A program made the translations under genes and the position numbers. DNA of 64,000 nucleotides. It comes from Paguma larvata (lineage: Eukaryota; Chordata; Mammalia; Carnivora; Viverridae). The DNA lies in assembly GCA_030068075.1 (NCBI GenBank), contig CM057839.1, positions 55,704,960-55,768,959 on the forward strand. The letters run 5' to 3'. Position 1 is the first letter of the stretch. Each line of letters begins with the position of its first letter. Positions 1 through 12,350 of the stretch are shown one piece after another. Under the pieces are notes generated by a model. That model had not been told where the DNA came from. It made no database searches and saw only the letters and a list, made by a program, of their open reading frames with translations.

Positions 1-690
1 TCCTACAGAGTGTACCTTCTGTCCTCTTATAATGGAATTATCTGTTCTCACTGCTAAGGGCGGTCTCTCCACAATTCCTCTGATCTCAAAAGATCTGTTC
101 ATGCGCTGTTCCTCTTCCATCACCAGTTCGTGTATCTATATCACATCCTTCCTGTGGCCATACAATTATCCCTTAGTAATTTTGTATTCTGTTTGTATTG
201 ACTCCACATCCCCCCACTGCAACTCTCTTTCAGAGCAGACATCTCTATGGAAGTTTTTACCGTCTCCATTTTTTCAGCTTAAATTTTTCCACAAGTCAGC
301 CCAGTGAGACTTTTCCTTCCTTCCTCTCCCTGGAAATGGCTACTGTCAAGGACATTAGCGATGTCAGCATGCCAAAGCCTCTGGGTAATTCTTTGTCCTC
401 CTCCAATCTGATGTCAGTAGCTCTGCCATTAGAGACAATGAGCTCCTCAAAGCACTTTTTAACTACCTGTCCTTCAGAGACGACATTTGCTGTTGTCTTC
501 TAACTCCCTGGCAGTTCTCATTTTCTTTCACTAGCTTCTGTTCCTATGCTGAACTACTAAATTTTGGAACAGTCCAGTCATTTTTTTCCTTCTATGGGTC
601 ATGTCTCGTGTTCAGTCACTCATGGTTAGCTTTTTCTCCATATAATCTCTCTCAACTCTACTTTTCTCCCTCCTTCCCTCCTTAAATTAA
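1..690 (+). mobile_element. Possible ancient L2 (LINE) coding-region fragment
   Basis: This stretch is CT-rich on the plus strand. Around 340-540 its wording resembles the L2 reverse-transcriptase region: a 'valve' of gtcaaggacattagcgatgt, then tttgtcctcctccaatctgat, then a leucine- and serine-rich reading. An open frame at 198-503 follows part of it, but it has no typical start context and looks like LINE residue, not a gene. The first 100 bases show nothing I recognise. The identification is tentative and rests on remembered L2 structure only. Confidence 0.3.
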
Positions 691-960
691 TCAACTTTTA
701 TCAAGTACTGTGTTTTTTCTGGGTTATAGGCTATGCACTGGAAATGTACAAATAAATAAGATATATTCTCTGTTTTTAGTCTGCTAGCAAAATGTAGACA
801 TGGTAAAAGATAATTATAATAAAGAACCGTGAAAGGACTGTGGTAAGTACTGAAAGGACACAAAGGACAATTCTTACTTTCTGATGGATCCCATCTTTTA
901 TATGAGACGCTTTCCTCAAATGTCCAATGGTCTCAGACTTAAACTCACTTAAGGGTGAGG
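690..960 (-). mobile_element. L2-like LINE 3' region, reversed
   Basis: The order 'aagtactgtg ... ggctatgcactggaaatgtacaaataaataagat ... gtctgctagcaaaatgtagac' matches the reversed L2 tail, which normally reads as a decreasing 'table' of conserved words (size, then 'event or item', then 'location'). The copy is old, and no TSD is visible. Confidence 0.35.
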
Positions 961-2454
961 AACAGAAATCCTGATTCTGAGCACTGTTTGTGTCTATGTG
1001 GGGGTATCTTCTAGGCCATTTTGTTGGTGGGGACAATCACTTGCCTATTGGATTCATAGTTCTTTTCTCTCTGGTCCTATTTCCTTCATGACTTTGGATT
1101 ATTTTCAGTTACCTGTGGAAGGTACAAGTCTAGTTGATTCTGTTCTGGAATCTGAGTTGGGGAAGGGAATGGGGCTTCATTATCCAGTGAATAGTCTTTA
1201 ATTTAGCAATTCTCAGTTGGGCAGCTCTGCTCCTAATTGTGCCCGATACTCTATAGAATCCCCCAATTAATCCTATCCAGAGAGCAAATTGTCCTTCTTT
1301 GGCTGAGTTTGGAAAGGGCGTTTATTCTCTTTCTAAACAGATTTTCAGCCAGTCAGCTCTATCTGTAACTCTTCCTTGTGGAGGTACCATGTAACTTCAA
1401 TGCGTGAACACTTTTGTGATTTGTGGTATGTGCCGACCCGATTTTTTGCTTCCCCATCAACCAGGCTGGTCAGGGCTTTAAGGTTTGCTAAGTCATTTCC
1501 CATTCATTCATAGGATTTCTAGCTTCTAAAATCTTGATGTTTTCTTCACCCCATTACCTTGGTCCTTGAGGATCTATATCTTTGAAAGAAATTCTGTATT
1601 TCCATTTTAGAAGAATTTTGAGAGGGGAAAGTTCAATGCATGTGTATGATTGAAAAGGAGGAAAAAAAAAGATGACTAAATCAACAAGAGTAGATTAAAA
1701 TTGAAGTCGAAGAGAGGTAGCAATCCCCAAGAGGTCAAGATAAACAGATAGAGGGAAGAATGAATAAGAGATGAAAGACAGGCAGAAGACCAGAGATAGT
1801 CCTATCACAATGGCATTGGTATGATTCATTAATTCATTTACTCATCTATTCTTAGCTGGAACGAAAGTTTGTCTAGAACCTTTATGTTAGGAAATCTGAG
1901 AGGGGTTGTAAACACCAAATATGTGAGTAGAATGTAAATCAGCATTTTTTACTGATTTAACAAAAGCTAACATTTATTGAACCCTCAAATGGCTTAGAGC
2001 TTGGTATCTTCAAGTTATTTCAACTAAAAAAGATATCTAAGTATAGTCAGGCATGGTTCTATGTGATTGAATATTAATTCCTTTTACAGCCTCAGATAAG
2101 TTGATTGTTGATCCCTACTGTACTATTGATTACTTTTCATACCTTGTAGGTGCTCTTTATCTTTAAAACCGTAACAAATTGTAAATCTATTCATATGTGA
2201 ATATATAGTATGCATTTGTGTTCTTACACTGATGGGTTTCTGTTGATATGTGACCAAAAAGTAACAAAGGAATTTTTTTTCGTGTGTTACTTAGAGATTT
2301 TCACTCATTAATTTGTAGTCATTTATACAGTATTTGTGAATTTTGCTTGAATTGTAAATATTCAGGGTATAACGAAAATACTTTTTAATACTGAAATACC
2401 TATATGGCTAAAGTACTGGAGGCTTAGAATAACTTAGGAATGTTTGGTAGTAAC
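961..2454. other. Unassigned non-coding DNA
   Basis: No gene, RNA or repeat was recognised. The short open frame at 998-1201 has no domain and no splice context. The region has ordinary AT-rich composition. Confidence 0.6.
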
Positions 2455-2630
2455 AGTAACAAAAATAACATTTATTGAGTATTCAGTATGTGCTAGACAT
2501 TCTCAGTATTGCACTAGTATTAACTCATTTAATCCTCAAAGTGAAGGAGACTCTATCTTCATGTTAGAGATGAGAAAGCTGACACATAGATGCAAAGACA
2601 GTTGGAGATGTTTGCAGAGTACCTAGATCA
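2455..2630 (-). mobile_element. MIR SINE fragment
   Basis: The reversed MIR core is readable: 'acatttattgagtattcagtatgtgctagacat', then 'taactcatttaatcctcaaag', then a degenerate 'agatgagaaagctgacacatag'. These match the reverse of the MIR words for low-copy 3' end, core and 'cagtttcctcatctgta'. The short open frame at 2444-2626 lies entirely in this repeat and is not a gene. Confidence 0.6.
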
Positions 2631-2639
2631 TAATTATCA

Positions 2640-4065
2640 ACATCACGTTTTGCTATTGGATTTGATCATCTGTCAAAGAATACCAGAATTGGATGGAAAT
2701 TAAAGCAGTAAAAGCAGATTTTACTGAGGAACTATTGCAATAGGGGAAAAGAGATCTTAGTACAGAACTGGGCTCAATGCCAAAAACAGCATGGGCAAGT
2801 GAGAATTTATAGTCAAGGAACAAGATAAAAGGGTCAGTGGATACAAAATGATAGAGTAGGGTAGTTCTTTCCTAAACTGAACTAATAAGATTCTTGCTGA
2901 TGGTGGGGCTGGGTGGTCAAATTTTACCTGGAAGGTAATGGAAGATAAGGAATGTGGGTGGAGGTTCTGTCTAATCTGATTTATGATTCTTACTAAGAAG
3001 AGACCCTACAAGGACAGTAACAGAAACCAAGGGTTGAGTCTAAGTCAAGCAGAGAGCTCAGAGGAGCCTGATTTAAGTGTGGTCAAGCTGAGAATTTTCT
3101 CTATGCAATGAGAACTGAATGATTATCTGAAAGGCCAGTTAGAAAAGATCTCAGAAAATATCACTGATTTCCAGGAATTTGATAAGCCTGGTAGGTTTTT
3201 GTTTATTTGTTTGTTTATTTGCTAGTTTTAGGATTTGATTTATACTGATGACTGAGTAGACTTGATAAGCATGGTAGAGCTAGCAAAAGGAATTGTGAAA
3301 CTTTGAAATTTTTAGAACTTTTGAAGAATAATATGTTAGAGATTCTTCTTGTCCCTACCATTTATTCAAAACTATCAGTGGATTTTAAGGGAAAGGATTT
3401 GTTTGTGTCAGTTTTATGGAAGCAGGCACTTAAGGAATTATTACTGGTGCTCCAAATCTCTGTCCTAACCCCATTTATAAATTGTTACGGAGATAGTCTA
3501 ATATCAGTGATTCTCAGTCTTATCAGTAGTCAAGATTGCAGATGAATACCTATACACAACTGATACTGATTTTGACCTCACTAACTTGTATGTATTTTCA
3601 CTGTTGAAATAACAAATGGTCATGCACCGTTCTAGCTGTTGATAGTCCATTCAAGTGCCTGAAGGAATTAGTGTCAAATGTAGTGCTTTATGGATGAATG
3701 AGGTGGCACAAGTAAGTAGTTAGCACTTCCTATAGAACATGATGGCTCTTAGGAATTCCTTTTTAACTTCTATTCGCAAAAGATAATTTTGAATTCTTCC
3801 TGCCTTGGGCTGTTCTATAGAACAAAACTAACACAAGTTAATCAGCTTAACGATAACCCACAACTCTCGGACCAACTAAACACAATTTAGAAACATAAGC
3901 TCATAGCTTGTTGGATGCTTAAATAATGCATTAATGGCTTAACACTATTTTCATCTTAAACTCCATAAGATAGCTTATCCTTATTTATGAACTAGTGTGT
4001 AAGTAGTCTAATAGCTATTCATCCCCAACAGGATGTAATATTTGTATATGCCATTGTATCTAAAC
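2640..4065. other. Unassigned non-coding DNA
   Basis: No gene or repeat was recognised. The 80-codon open frame at 3303-3545 is AT-rich, low in complexity and without homology that I can recall. A phrase near 3508 (cagtgattctcagtctta) faintly recalls the terminus of MER5-type hAT elements, but it is not enough for a call. Confidence 0.55.
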
Positions 4066-4080
4066 TCTATAACCTTTCTT

Positions 4081-4282
4081 TGTTGTGTTTTTTTTAATGT
4101 TTATTTATTTTGAGAGAGACAGAAAGTGAGCAAGCGGGAGAGAGGGAGAGAGAAAATCCCAAGCAGGCTCTGCACTGTTAGCATAGTGCTGGACTCAAGG
4201 CTGGATCTCACCAAGAGCGTTGTCATGATCTGAGCAGAAACCAAGAGTCTGGTGCTTAACTGAGCCGCCCATGTGACCCAAT
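4081..4282 (-). mobile_element. CAN-SINE (tRNA-Lys derived), diverged copy
   Basis: Read on the plus strand it starts with the T-run (reverse of the A tail), passes the purine-rich 'gagagagacagaaagtgag' block and 'caagcaggctctgcactgt', and ends in the tRNA-derived head 'gcttaactgagccgccca'. A 15-bp direct repeat flanks it: tctataacctttctt at 4066-4080 and tctataacatttctt at 4283-4297, with one mismatch. The diverged head suggests an older carnivoran insertion. Confidence 0.88.
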
Positions 4283-4374
4283 TCTATAACATTTCTTAAA
4301 TAAACCAAGTCAATTTGTAGAGCTTAGAATTATTTTTTCAAAATTTTTGCTAGCCTTACGAAATAGAGCAAAAT

Positions 4375-4545
4375 TTCTAGCCTTCCTGGGTCTCACTTTT
4401 GTCATTGGTTAAATGCAGCTAATGTGATGACATTGGTGTCACATGACCTATCTTAATGGGTTATTTGACAATTAAAAGTAGAATTCAGGCACGTGAAATG
4501 TTGGGCAATAATGATCACTCAATAAACATTAGTTGTTACTATCAA
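4375..4545 (+). mobile_element. MIR SINE fragment
   Basis: The 3' end reads 'gggcaataatgatcactcaataaacattagttgtta', close to the MIR tail. It is preceded by 'cctgggtctcacttttgtcattggttaaatg', a decayed form of the MIR 'cctcagtttcctcatctgtaaaatg'. Confidence 0.55.
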
Positions 4546-6155
4546 TGAAAAGTACTTCTTTACGTATAACCCCTTTACTTATTTTGACCACTAGAATATA
4601 CAAAAATAGTTCCTTTTAAAGTGTTGACCTTGAAGTATGTTGTGGGTGTTTATCCTGCTCTTTTATGCTATATCTCTGGGGTGAAGAACAAAGATGATCA
4701 AGTCTAAAAAACTATAGCCTGGCGAGTCTGTGAAATTCAGTACATATGATTCAATCTCCCATTCTTACATAGTTGCGGAGGAAGCAAATGTTGACATTAC
4801 ATGAAAACATTTGTCTCTTGAACTGAGTTCTTAAAAAAGATTCCATTTTCTAGCCTCTCCCTGGTCATAACAGTAGCATCAATTCCCTCCCATTGTAAAA
4901 AATACCTGTACAGAAGAACATTGCTGCTGAATATCAGTTATCGTAAACACCCAAAAATTTAAGGCAGTCATAGTGGAAATCTCAAATTTTGGTGGAGGGA
5001 TTTTATATTCGATGACATCCATGAAATTGATTAATCACATAAAAATCACTGATAGAGTAAGTTTACCACATTTTCAATTACCTACTGAAGAGAAAAATAA
5101 GTGATGGACTTGAATTTGAAAATAAAAGGCTCAAGTGGCCCTTAAGGAGCATGATTTTTGTGTGTGAAACATGTCTCTTTATGATCATAAGAATCAAGTA
5201 TAAATTAGTATATTAGTGTTTGAAAAAATTATGTTCATATACTATTTTCCTAAGAATACACAGTTGCAGTTATAGTGTAAATAAATATTATGAGATTAAA
5301 AGATATTTCCATAATTTTAGTTTTTCAGGATACATTCCTAAGCAAGGCTTAAGGCCCTAATGTCTTTATCAATGTATTCACATAAAAAAAAAAAACCTTT
5401 GTGAAATGCTTCCTACCCTTTCTGTAAGCAAACATTCAGTATTAAGCTCCTTACAGATGCTTAGAGGCTATCTGCACAGGTCAGAAACTACTCTTTCCAA
5501 ATTCTTCCACGTGGTTTACATAAACAGTAAAATCAGGAAAAAAATTAAGATTCAGTTTGTTCTTGTGCTTCTGGGTTCTTAAATGCCACCTTCCTGTACT
5601 TCCAATTTACATTATCCTCAAATAGATTTTCATCCCTGCCTGAACATGCCAATTAATATTCTAGCTATTATTATGCCATTCACCTAAAAAAAAAAAAAAA
5701 AGTTCCAGTGAAGCCCAAATTAAGTTACTGAAAACATGAAGTTAAAAAAAAAACTGAGAAAATTCTTGCTAAGAAAACTGTGCCCTGTTTAACAAAAAAT
5801 TTTAATGTTACCTTGCAAGAATGTCAATTCCTACCTCAGCTCTGGTCAAGAGGGTGAAGTCATTTCAGAATTTGAGTGTTGATTCCTCCAGCATTTTCAG
5901 GGGAGAAGGAGAAAATAGCGGTTATAATAAAGTTTCTGTTCCAAACCATTCCATAGAAAAGAGATGAAGGCAAAAATGGTTCAAGGATAAGTTGTGTTTT
6001 TTAAGTTTGGCAGAGTTTGTTTATGGAAATGCAGTGGGTCATTTACCAAGGAAATGGTCTCTCGATAGATTTCTAAAATTAACAGCTCTACCTCTGTGCT
6101 CAATGCAATCCTATCTTGTTGCATCAGAAATCCGACTGTAAGGCTATTTGGTTTC
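4546..6155. other. Unassigned AT-rich DNA with A-runs
   Basis: No gene or named repeat was recognised. Two A-runs occur, near 5383-5396 and 5686-5701, without a recognisable retroelement body upstream. Confidence 0.55.
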
Positions 6156-6159
6156 CTTA

Positions 6160-6570
6160 ATCTGTACTCTGGCCTCATCTTTTCTTCTGAGTTTTCCTTA
6201 GTCATTTCATCCACTCCATTAGCTTTAATTCACACATGGACTCAGGTGATTCCCCAATTTGTATTTATAGCCCTGTCTTACCTTCCAAGCTCAGTCTCAC
6301 ATTTAGAACTTTCTGCTACAGATTTGCACCTAAATGTACCACCCGCATCTGAAATGCAAAGTATCTAAACTCATTTTCTTCCAGCTTCCTTTTTGGAAAA
6401 AAGGTAGCCATGTTCTTTCATGCAGTATCAAAATCAGATTGAGTGTACTTGGAAGTTTATCTTGCTTTACATTCCCGTTTTCACCAGATGCCACCAATTC
6501 TTGTAATTCAGTTCAAGTCCATCTATTGGACATCTGCTATAGCCACAACTCTAGAAAATGGGGTAAATGC
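6160..6570 (+). mobile_element. Possible ancient L2 fragment
   Basis: CT-rich plus-strand phrases such as 'catctgaaatgcaaagtatctaaactcattttcttcc' and 'ccatctattggacatctgctatagcc' recall the L2 ORF2-end block (the 'aaaactgaactcatcatcttcc' type). Overlapping short open frames here (6096-6368, 6334-6573) are residue of that, not genes. Confidence 0.3.
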
Positions 6571-6789
6571 TAACCTACCCTGAACAAGATGGAAATCTTG
6601 TGCTCAGGGACCCTAGAGTCCAGTTGCTAAAATGCGGATACAGTTTTTACTCCCAGAACTGTTAGATGATTTGTTTTGCGTTCCATATTCTGCTCCAAAA
6701 CTATCATTGTTTGTTTTCTTCTGGATAATACTAATATTCTGAATTCTGAGTTTCGAAGTAGCCCTTAATTGGCTCCTTCATACTGTAAT

Positions 6790-7005
6790 AGTTTACATGC
6801 TTCATTAGTTCACTGTGTGCAAAGTCTAAACACATTCCACCCATTACTTCACAGCTCTGCTAGGTAGGTATTACTACTACCCTTTTACAGATGAGGAAGT
6901 TGACACACAGAGTGATTAAATAACTTGCCGAAGGTTGCACAGCTTGTAAATGCAAGAAAGATCCAAGGTTTGAACCCTGGAGTCTGGCTCCAGAGACCAA
7001 TCGCA
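6790..7005 (-). mobile_element. MIR SINE, well preserved
   Basis: In reverse it contains nearly the whole MIR core: 'taggtaggtattactactacc', 'ttttacagatgaggaa', 'ttgacacacagag', 'taacttgccgaaggttgcacagct', and then the tRNA-like 'ggtttgaaccctggagtctggctcc'. This is the clearest MIR in the window. The open frame at 6860-7198 runs through it and is not a gene. Confidence 0.75.
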
Positions 7006-8545
7006 GAACCAGTATGGTCTGATGCCTGCTCCATACCTCTGGAATCTGCTCTTCCTCAGCACAAGACAAGGAAGAACCTGACTCCCAAAAGCTAATTGGT
7101 TGGCAGGACTGTCGCTTAAAATTTGTGACTTGGCTTAAACAGATGAACTGCACCTCTCTGACGTTGGTTGCTTGAGAATTTGAAATAGGAAACAGCAAGA
7201 ACTGCTGTTCACATGGCTGGTTAAAAACAGGACTTCTGTGCTATACAGTTGTGCTAATTGTGACCTAGTTGGGATGTTTTTGAATTGAAAACTTAAAATT
7301 GAGATTAAAATAGTTTTTAATTCACATTATTGATTGTAGAGTGCCTTTCCAGATAGTTATAAAGCAATTTAAAGGCAATTTTTAAATACCTGTCAAATCT
7401 TTTTCTTTCTAATCTTGCCACTTTTTAAAATATTTTTCTGCAATTTTTCTCTGGTAGCTTGTCAACTTTACTTTTCTGGTTTTAGCAATTGGTATCTAAA
7501 AATTAATATTGAAAGAGTTTGTTTTGACACATCTGTGCTTTCTCACTAGTCCAGATTTAATGATCCAGAATAGTAACCCTTCCTAGAGTACTCAGTCCTC
7601 CTCACTGCCTGATTTGACTTTATACTTGGCTTTTTTTCTATTTCCGCAAACTTGTACCAATGACTTACGTCATAGTTAATCTTGTTATAAACACTTCACA
7701 TTTACCCAGATTGTTTTGGCGAATTTCATTTTCCTTTAGATGCTTTCAAATACCATTTTTTTTTTGTTCAAACTTTTAGTATCCTTTTTCAAGTTCTTGA
7801 AAGAGGACATTAGCCATGTGCAATAATTATGTATCTAAAAAATTTAATATAAGCTTAATTCAAAACTAGACTGACATTTCAGCATATAACTTGGAATTAA
7901 AATTACAGCTAGAAATATTTTGAATATTTGAATCTATATAATAGAAATCTTAATATGTGAACTAATATTTCAAGTTAAATTTTATTCAAATTCAGTGATG
8001 TCTCTGAAAGGAATCAAATTAGCTCAGATAATCTTGTATTAAAAATTGCAAGAGAAATTTCATATATGAAATCATTTTGATTTCTGATATATTTATATTC
8101 CATTATGATAAATATATCTTTTATATATTCATATATTATATAAAATATATGTATATATTTTATTATGATAAAACATACTTATAATTCATAGTATATATGT
8201 TGAGACATTTTTGTTAAGTGTATTAAAAATTCCTGTTAGAAATTATAATTTGATAAACCTTATAAAACTGGCTTTTTTGCAAGCCAGTCACAAGGTAAAA
8301 TAACTTTCTGAAAATGCATTAAAATTTTTTTAAACATATTTTAAATTTAAATTGTCCTACCCATTGAATCCTATGGTCAAGTATCAGTTTTATTTCACTC
8401 ATTATTTAAGTAGCATTTGTCATAAATATTCTTTGTAATTATTGCTTTCACTTGACTTCTAAAATACCATTTAGTAATCTGGTCACTTGGTAATTCCTGG
8501 GTTTGCTTCCCTGATTCTATCTTTTCTTGACTTCTAGATATTGGA
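7006..8545. other. Unassigned AT-rich DNA
   Basis: No gene was recognised. From about 8090 to 8170 the sequence is almost only A and T in alternating TATA stretches, with the word ttatgataaa used twice (near 8104 and 8163). Such tracts are easily unwound, but no function can be read. A short inverted repeat (actggctt / aagccagt, 6-nt loop) lies at 8267-8288. Confidence 0.55.
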
Positions 8546-8549
8546 GTCT

Positions 8550-9410
8550 TTCTTTTCTCTCCCTACAAAGCTTTCTCCTTTAGATCTCATACAGGTGCGT
8601 GGTTTTAATAATCCTTTTTACTGTTCTCTTCTGAGCCTGTATCTTTAGTCCTGTTCTTGCTCCTGATCTCTAGATCTGGAGATCCAATTGTCATCCACTT
8701 AGATTCTTTATAGGCATTTCAAATTAAACACACTAAAAAGGGAACAGTGAATTCTCAAGTCTTCTCATCCAAATTATTAACGATTGTCACCTTCTTGTGC
8801 GAGTCATTACTAATTCACACTCCTGCTGTGGCCATCAGCTGGCCCCTGCTTCTACTCTTGATCCTCTAAGTTCTATTTTCCACAACACAGCCAGAGGAGT
8901 AATGTTCTAAGAGCGTACTCCAGAGTCGGTACTCTGCAATATCTTTGTGCACCTACATTACCAGGTCCCTGACTCTGCATCTCCAACCCCATTTCCTTAA
9001 CATGTTCTCCATTTGGTTCCAGTGGCATAAAAGTTATTTCTAGAAAATACCAAGTTCATTTGCATCTCTGAGCCTTTGTACTGGCTATTTCTTATGCTAG
9101 GAGCACTGTTCTCATCATGATTTTCTTTCACATTATTTACATCTTTGCTCAAATATCTCATCCTAAGGGAGGACTTCACTGACCATTGCATGTAGAATAG
9201 AACTCACCTCTATTTTCTGTGCCTTGAACGTGTTTTATTTTCTTGATAGCTATTACCACTATTTGATATTATGGTGTGTATTTTGTTGTTGTTGTTCCTG
9301 TCTCTCTGATGAAGCTTTATGAAGTTGAGGATTTCGTTTGACTCACTGCTTTCCTTAGCAGAGCACCTGGCACATAGCAGATGTTCAGCAAACGTTTGTT
9401 GAATCCATAT
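8550..9410 (+). mobile_element. L2 LINE, 3' part
   Basis: The order of words fits the L2 3' portion: 'ctagatctggagatccaattgtcatcc', 'catttcaaattaaacacactaaaaagg', 'cacaacacagccagaggagtaatg', 'tttgctcaaatatctcatcctaaggga', and the terminal 'gcacctggcacatagcagatgttcagcaaacgtttgttgaatcc'. The two minus-strand open frames here (8997-9191, 9210-9461) are shadows in this repeat. Confidence 0.6.
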
Positions 9411-11190
9411 GCATGGAAAATGCCTTTTTTTTTTTTTTGACTTTGTGAAACTTTGGTACAAATGACAGTAGTCAAACTACCAGAGTTGTCCTTACGGCTT
9501 TCACCATCTTGTAGCTGTTTTCAGCATCATATATACATTACATTGCTTAAAAGCCACAGTCAGACTTTATATGGAATACAGCAAGGTCCTTCAGACAAAT
9601 TGATCTCTTTACCTCAAAGACAAATTTTTGGTTCCACGGAAAGCTATTTCTCACAAATGACAGTCACTGGGATGGATTATAATAGTTATTGCGGGGGGGG
9701 GGGGGGAACACCACAAAAGCTAGATGTGTCTATTCCAGATCCTAAAATTTCTCTGAGGAACAAGTTCTTCGCTAGAGTTGAAAACAGCCAGTTTGGCTGA
9801 AATCAATAGAATATGAATGTTGACTGGAATTTGCATCGTTCTGACCTGTTAAAGAGGGCTTTATTTTGTATTCAGATTTATAGTAGTGGGCATTATACAA
9901 AATGCATGGTGGTTTTTACTGTGTAGGCTTCATATAATACATGACCAGTGGTGTCAGTGTTCTGCTAGGATTTATACTTGCCCTCTGAGGACACCAGACC
10001 TTACAGTCTGTTAGAGAGCTCATTTATTGTGCAACAGAATCTTCATCTCCAACCCTTGGGAGAAATTAAGATGTCTCACAGGTCAGAAAAGTGCTGAATG
10101 GAGCTGGTGATATAATGCTTGAAAGATGGCCTGGGTACTACAATAATGTCTTAACACATCATATTCAAACCTGACTATTTACTTTGTCAGACAATTTTCT
10201 TTGGAAGAAAAAAAAAGAATCAATTAGCTTCTGTGTATCTGTGCACTTCTGCACCTCAGATCGGTGTGGCTGTATTAAAATAATAGCTACCAGGGAAAGC
10301 AAAGATAAATTGAAAATTTAAAAAAAATGTTGAAGATAATTTTTGCTTATTTTAGTGTATTTGTGTTTATATGAAATTCCTGAAAGCACATTTTGACTCT
10401 TAGTCTTTTAGTACTTGACTTTTATGCCTTGCTTGTAACAACAGAGCATTGGTTCAACATAGAGAATTTTCAGAGCATTCGTATTATCTTTACCAAGTAA
10501 CTTGTTCCTTTTTGTCAGTGATTTCAAGTCAGGGGGCCAATATACACAAGAGACAGAATTTAGATATTTAAAAATTGGTGTCTGTGAGATGTATACATAG
10601 AGAAAGACGACCTTCTCTTGGCTTTTTTACTAATTCATAGCTGACAAAGGAGGGAACTTTATATCTCTCTCCTGTTGATCTTATGCGAATTGGACAACAT
10701 CCATTCCAAAGGGTTACATTCTAACTGATAACAGTACTATAGTTAAACTTTTAAAGGCAAAGAAAGACCGCAATGAGGAAATGAGGGGGCAGAAAAGCCT
10801 TTTAAAATGGTGAACAAGCAGTCAATCAGGGAATTGTTTTTTTGTTTTCTTCTTTTTAACAGGAAACTGCCTGGTAGAGTCTGGGGTAAGGGAAGTTTGC
10901 TTTTTTAGCATCTTTTCTTGCCATGCCTGTGGCCTACATGCACAGCCTTTATCCCTCAACCTGTTCTTTTTGCAGTTAGGGCATCAAGATAGTTCTGAAG
11001 TGACTGTTAAAGGCATCCCTAAAATGATGAAGAAATGTGTAAAGATGAAGACCAGCACTGGAACCAACTTGGTAATGTTGGCAGTAGGAAGGATGTAGGA
11101 TTTGGGTCTGATGGTGTTTTTGAGATTCAGTTGATTTTTATTCCCTTAGCTGGCAGGGTTGTCTTTATTTGGAGATAGGAAGTGTAGTCT
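9411..11190. other. Unassigned non-coding DNA
   Basis: A T-run lies at about 9426-9439. The 115-codon open frame at 9453-9800 includes the G-run at 9693-9706 and has no recognisable domain, so I do not call it a gene. Nothing else was identified. Confidence 0.55.
9693..9706 (+). repeat. (G)14 homopolymer
   Basis: Fourteen consecutive G residues directly follow 'gttattgc'. Long G-runs are rare in mammalian DNA outside repeats and are prone to length error in sequencing and to slippage. Confidence 0.95.
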
Positions 11191-11194
11191 TACG

Positions 11195-11350
11195 TTGTGG
11201 TGGGTACAAGCTTTGGAATCAGATCACAGTTTGAGGATGTATTCCTATAAACCACTTACTATACTATTTTGAACAAATCAGTTGACTCTGAACCTCAGTT
11301 TTGACCCCTGTAGATACAGAACATAAGAACAATGTTTATCATGTCATAGA
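11195..11350 (+). mobile_element. MIR SINE fragment
   Basis: The plus-strand words 'gctttggaatcagatcacagtttgagg', 'accacttactata', 'gaacaaatcagttgactctgaacctcag' follow the MIR order (excess item, item, 'tgtgaccttgggcaagt', 'cctcagttt'). Confidence 0.5.
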
Positions 11351-11954
11351 GGCTGCCCTTAAATATGTTTTACTGCTTTCCCAAATTTTCCTTCATTATG
11401 CTTTCTATTAACTTATCCTCACCCCATCACCACTGCCACATAGGCTGTACCACACTGGGGTCTGTTACCCCAAAGTCATTGATGACTTGTCCTCTGGGTA
11501 AATGAAGCTGTGATTGTGTTTAGTTGGGGTGAAGAACATTGAAGAAATCACTTACCAGACCACACACAAATCTATCAAGATGGTGGCTTTGAACAGAGAC
11601 ACTTTGAGATGACCGGAGAGGAAGTGTGATGAATAGATCAGGACACAGATTGTTTCTTTCTGGATAGGGAGAACTTTCATTTCAAAGGTGTTTTAATGCT
11701 GTTTTTTAGGGGTGTACCACTCTAACCTGAGTGTAGGGTCAACACTTTTCTTTGTTTTTCCTTACTAAATGTGAGGCAGATGGTTAAGTCTTAAAAGGAG
11801 TCAGGGAGGAGGGATGGAGGAATTCAGTTAGTCCTTAACTTTAGCCTGGGCCCCAACCGTTGAGTATATACCTTGTATTTGCAACACCAGGCGACTGAGG
11901 CACACACTAGGGCAATCAGAAAGAGAAAACAGAGTGCTGGTTCATATATTCTAT

Positions 11955-11978
11955 AGTATTTTCCACAGTATTTTCCAC
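11955..11978 (+). repeat. 12-bp tandem duplication
   Basis: The unit agtattttccac occurs twice head to tail with no spacer. Confidence 0.9.
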
Positions 11979-12312
11979 ATTAAATCAGCAGCTGGCCTTG
12001 GAGTTCACCCAAAACAGTAGATTGCTTTTGACCAGCTGGGCTCTGTTACATGACTGGTCAGAAGTAACCAATCTGTAAGCCTCTGTCTCCCCATCAGAAA
12101 ACATTAAAGAGGAGTACCTACATTCATTACTGTGAGGCTCACATAATGAAATTTCAAAAACCGCTCCTTAGAGACTACCATTTTGTCCAAGCTGGAAAAA
12201 CAGAGGCCATATTTGCCCTCCTACCTGAAACAACTAACTCAGATAAAAATATATGAAACAACAGTTTTTAAAACATAAGGGGTATGAGTCAATGAATGTG
12301 ATCTCTGGGGAT

Positions 12313-12350
12313 ATGGGGAAACAAGAGATGGGGAAACAAGAGATGGGAAA
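12313..12350 (+). repeat. 15-bp tandem repeat, about 2.5 copies
   Basis: The unit atggggaaacaagag occurs twice in full (12313-12327, 12328-12342) and starts a third time as atgggaaa. Confidence 0.9.

Noticed and set aside
198..503. 101-codon plus-strand open frame as a gene
   Set aside because: Overlaps another frame, has no recognisable domain, and the wording looks like decayed L2.
9453..9800. 115-codon open frame with a glycine run
   Set aside because: The glycines come from the (G)14 homopolymer. No domain and no splice or promoter context.
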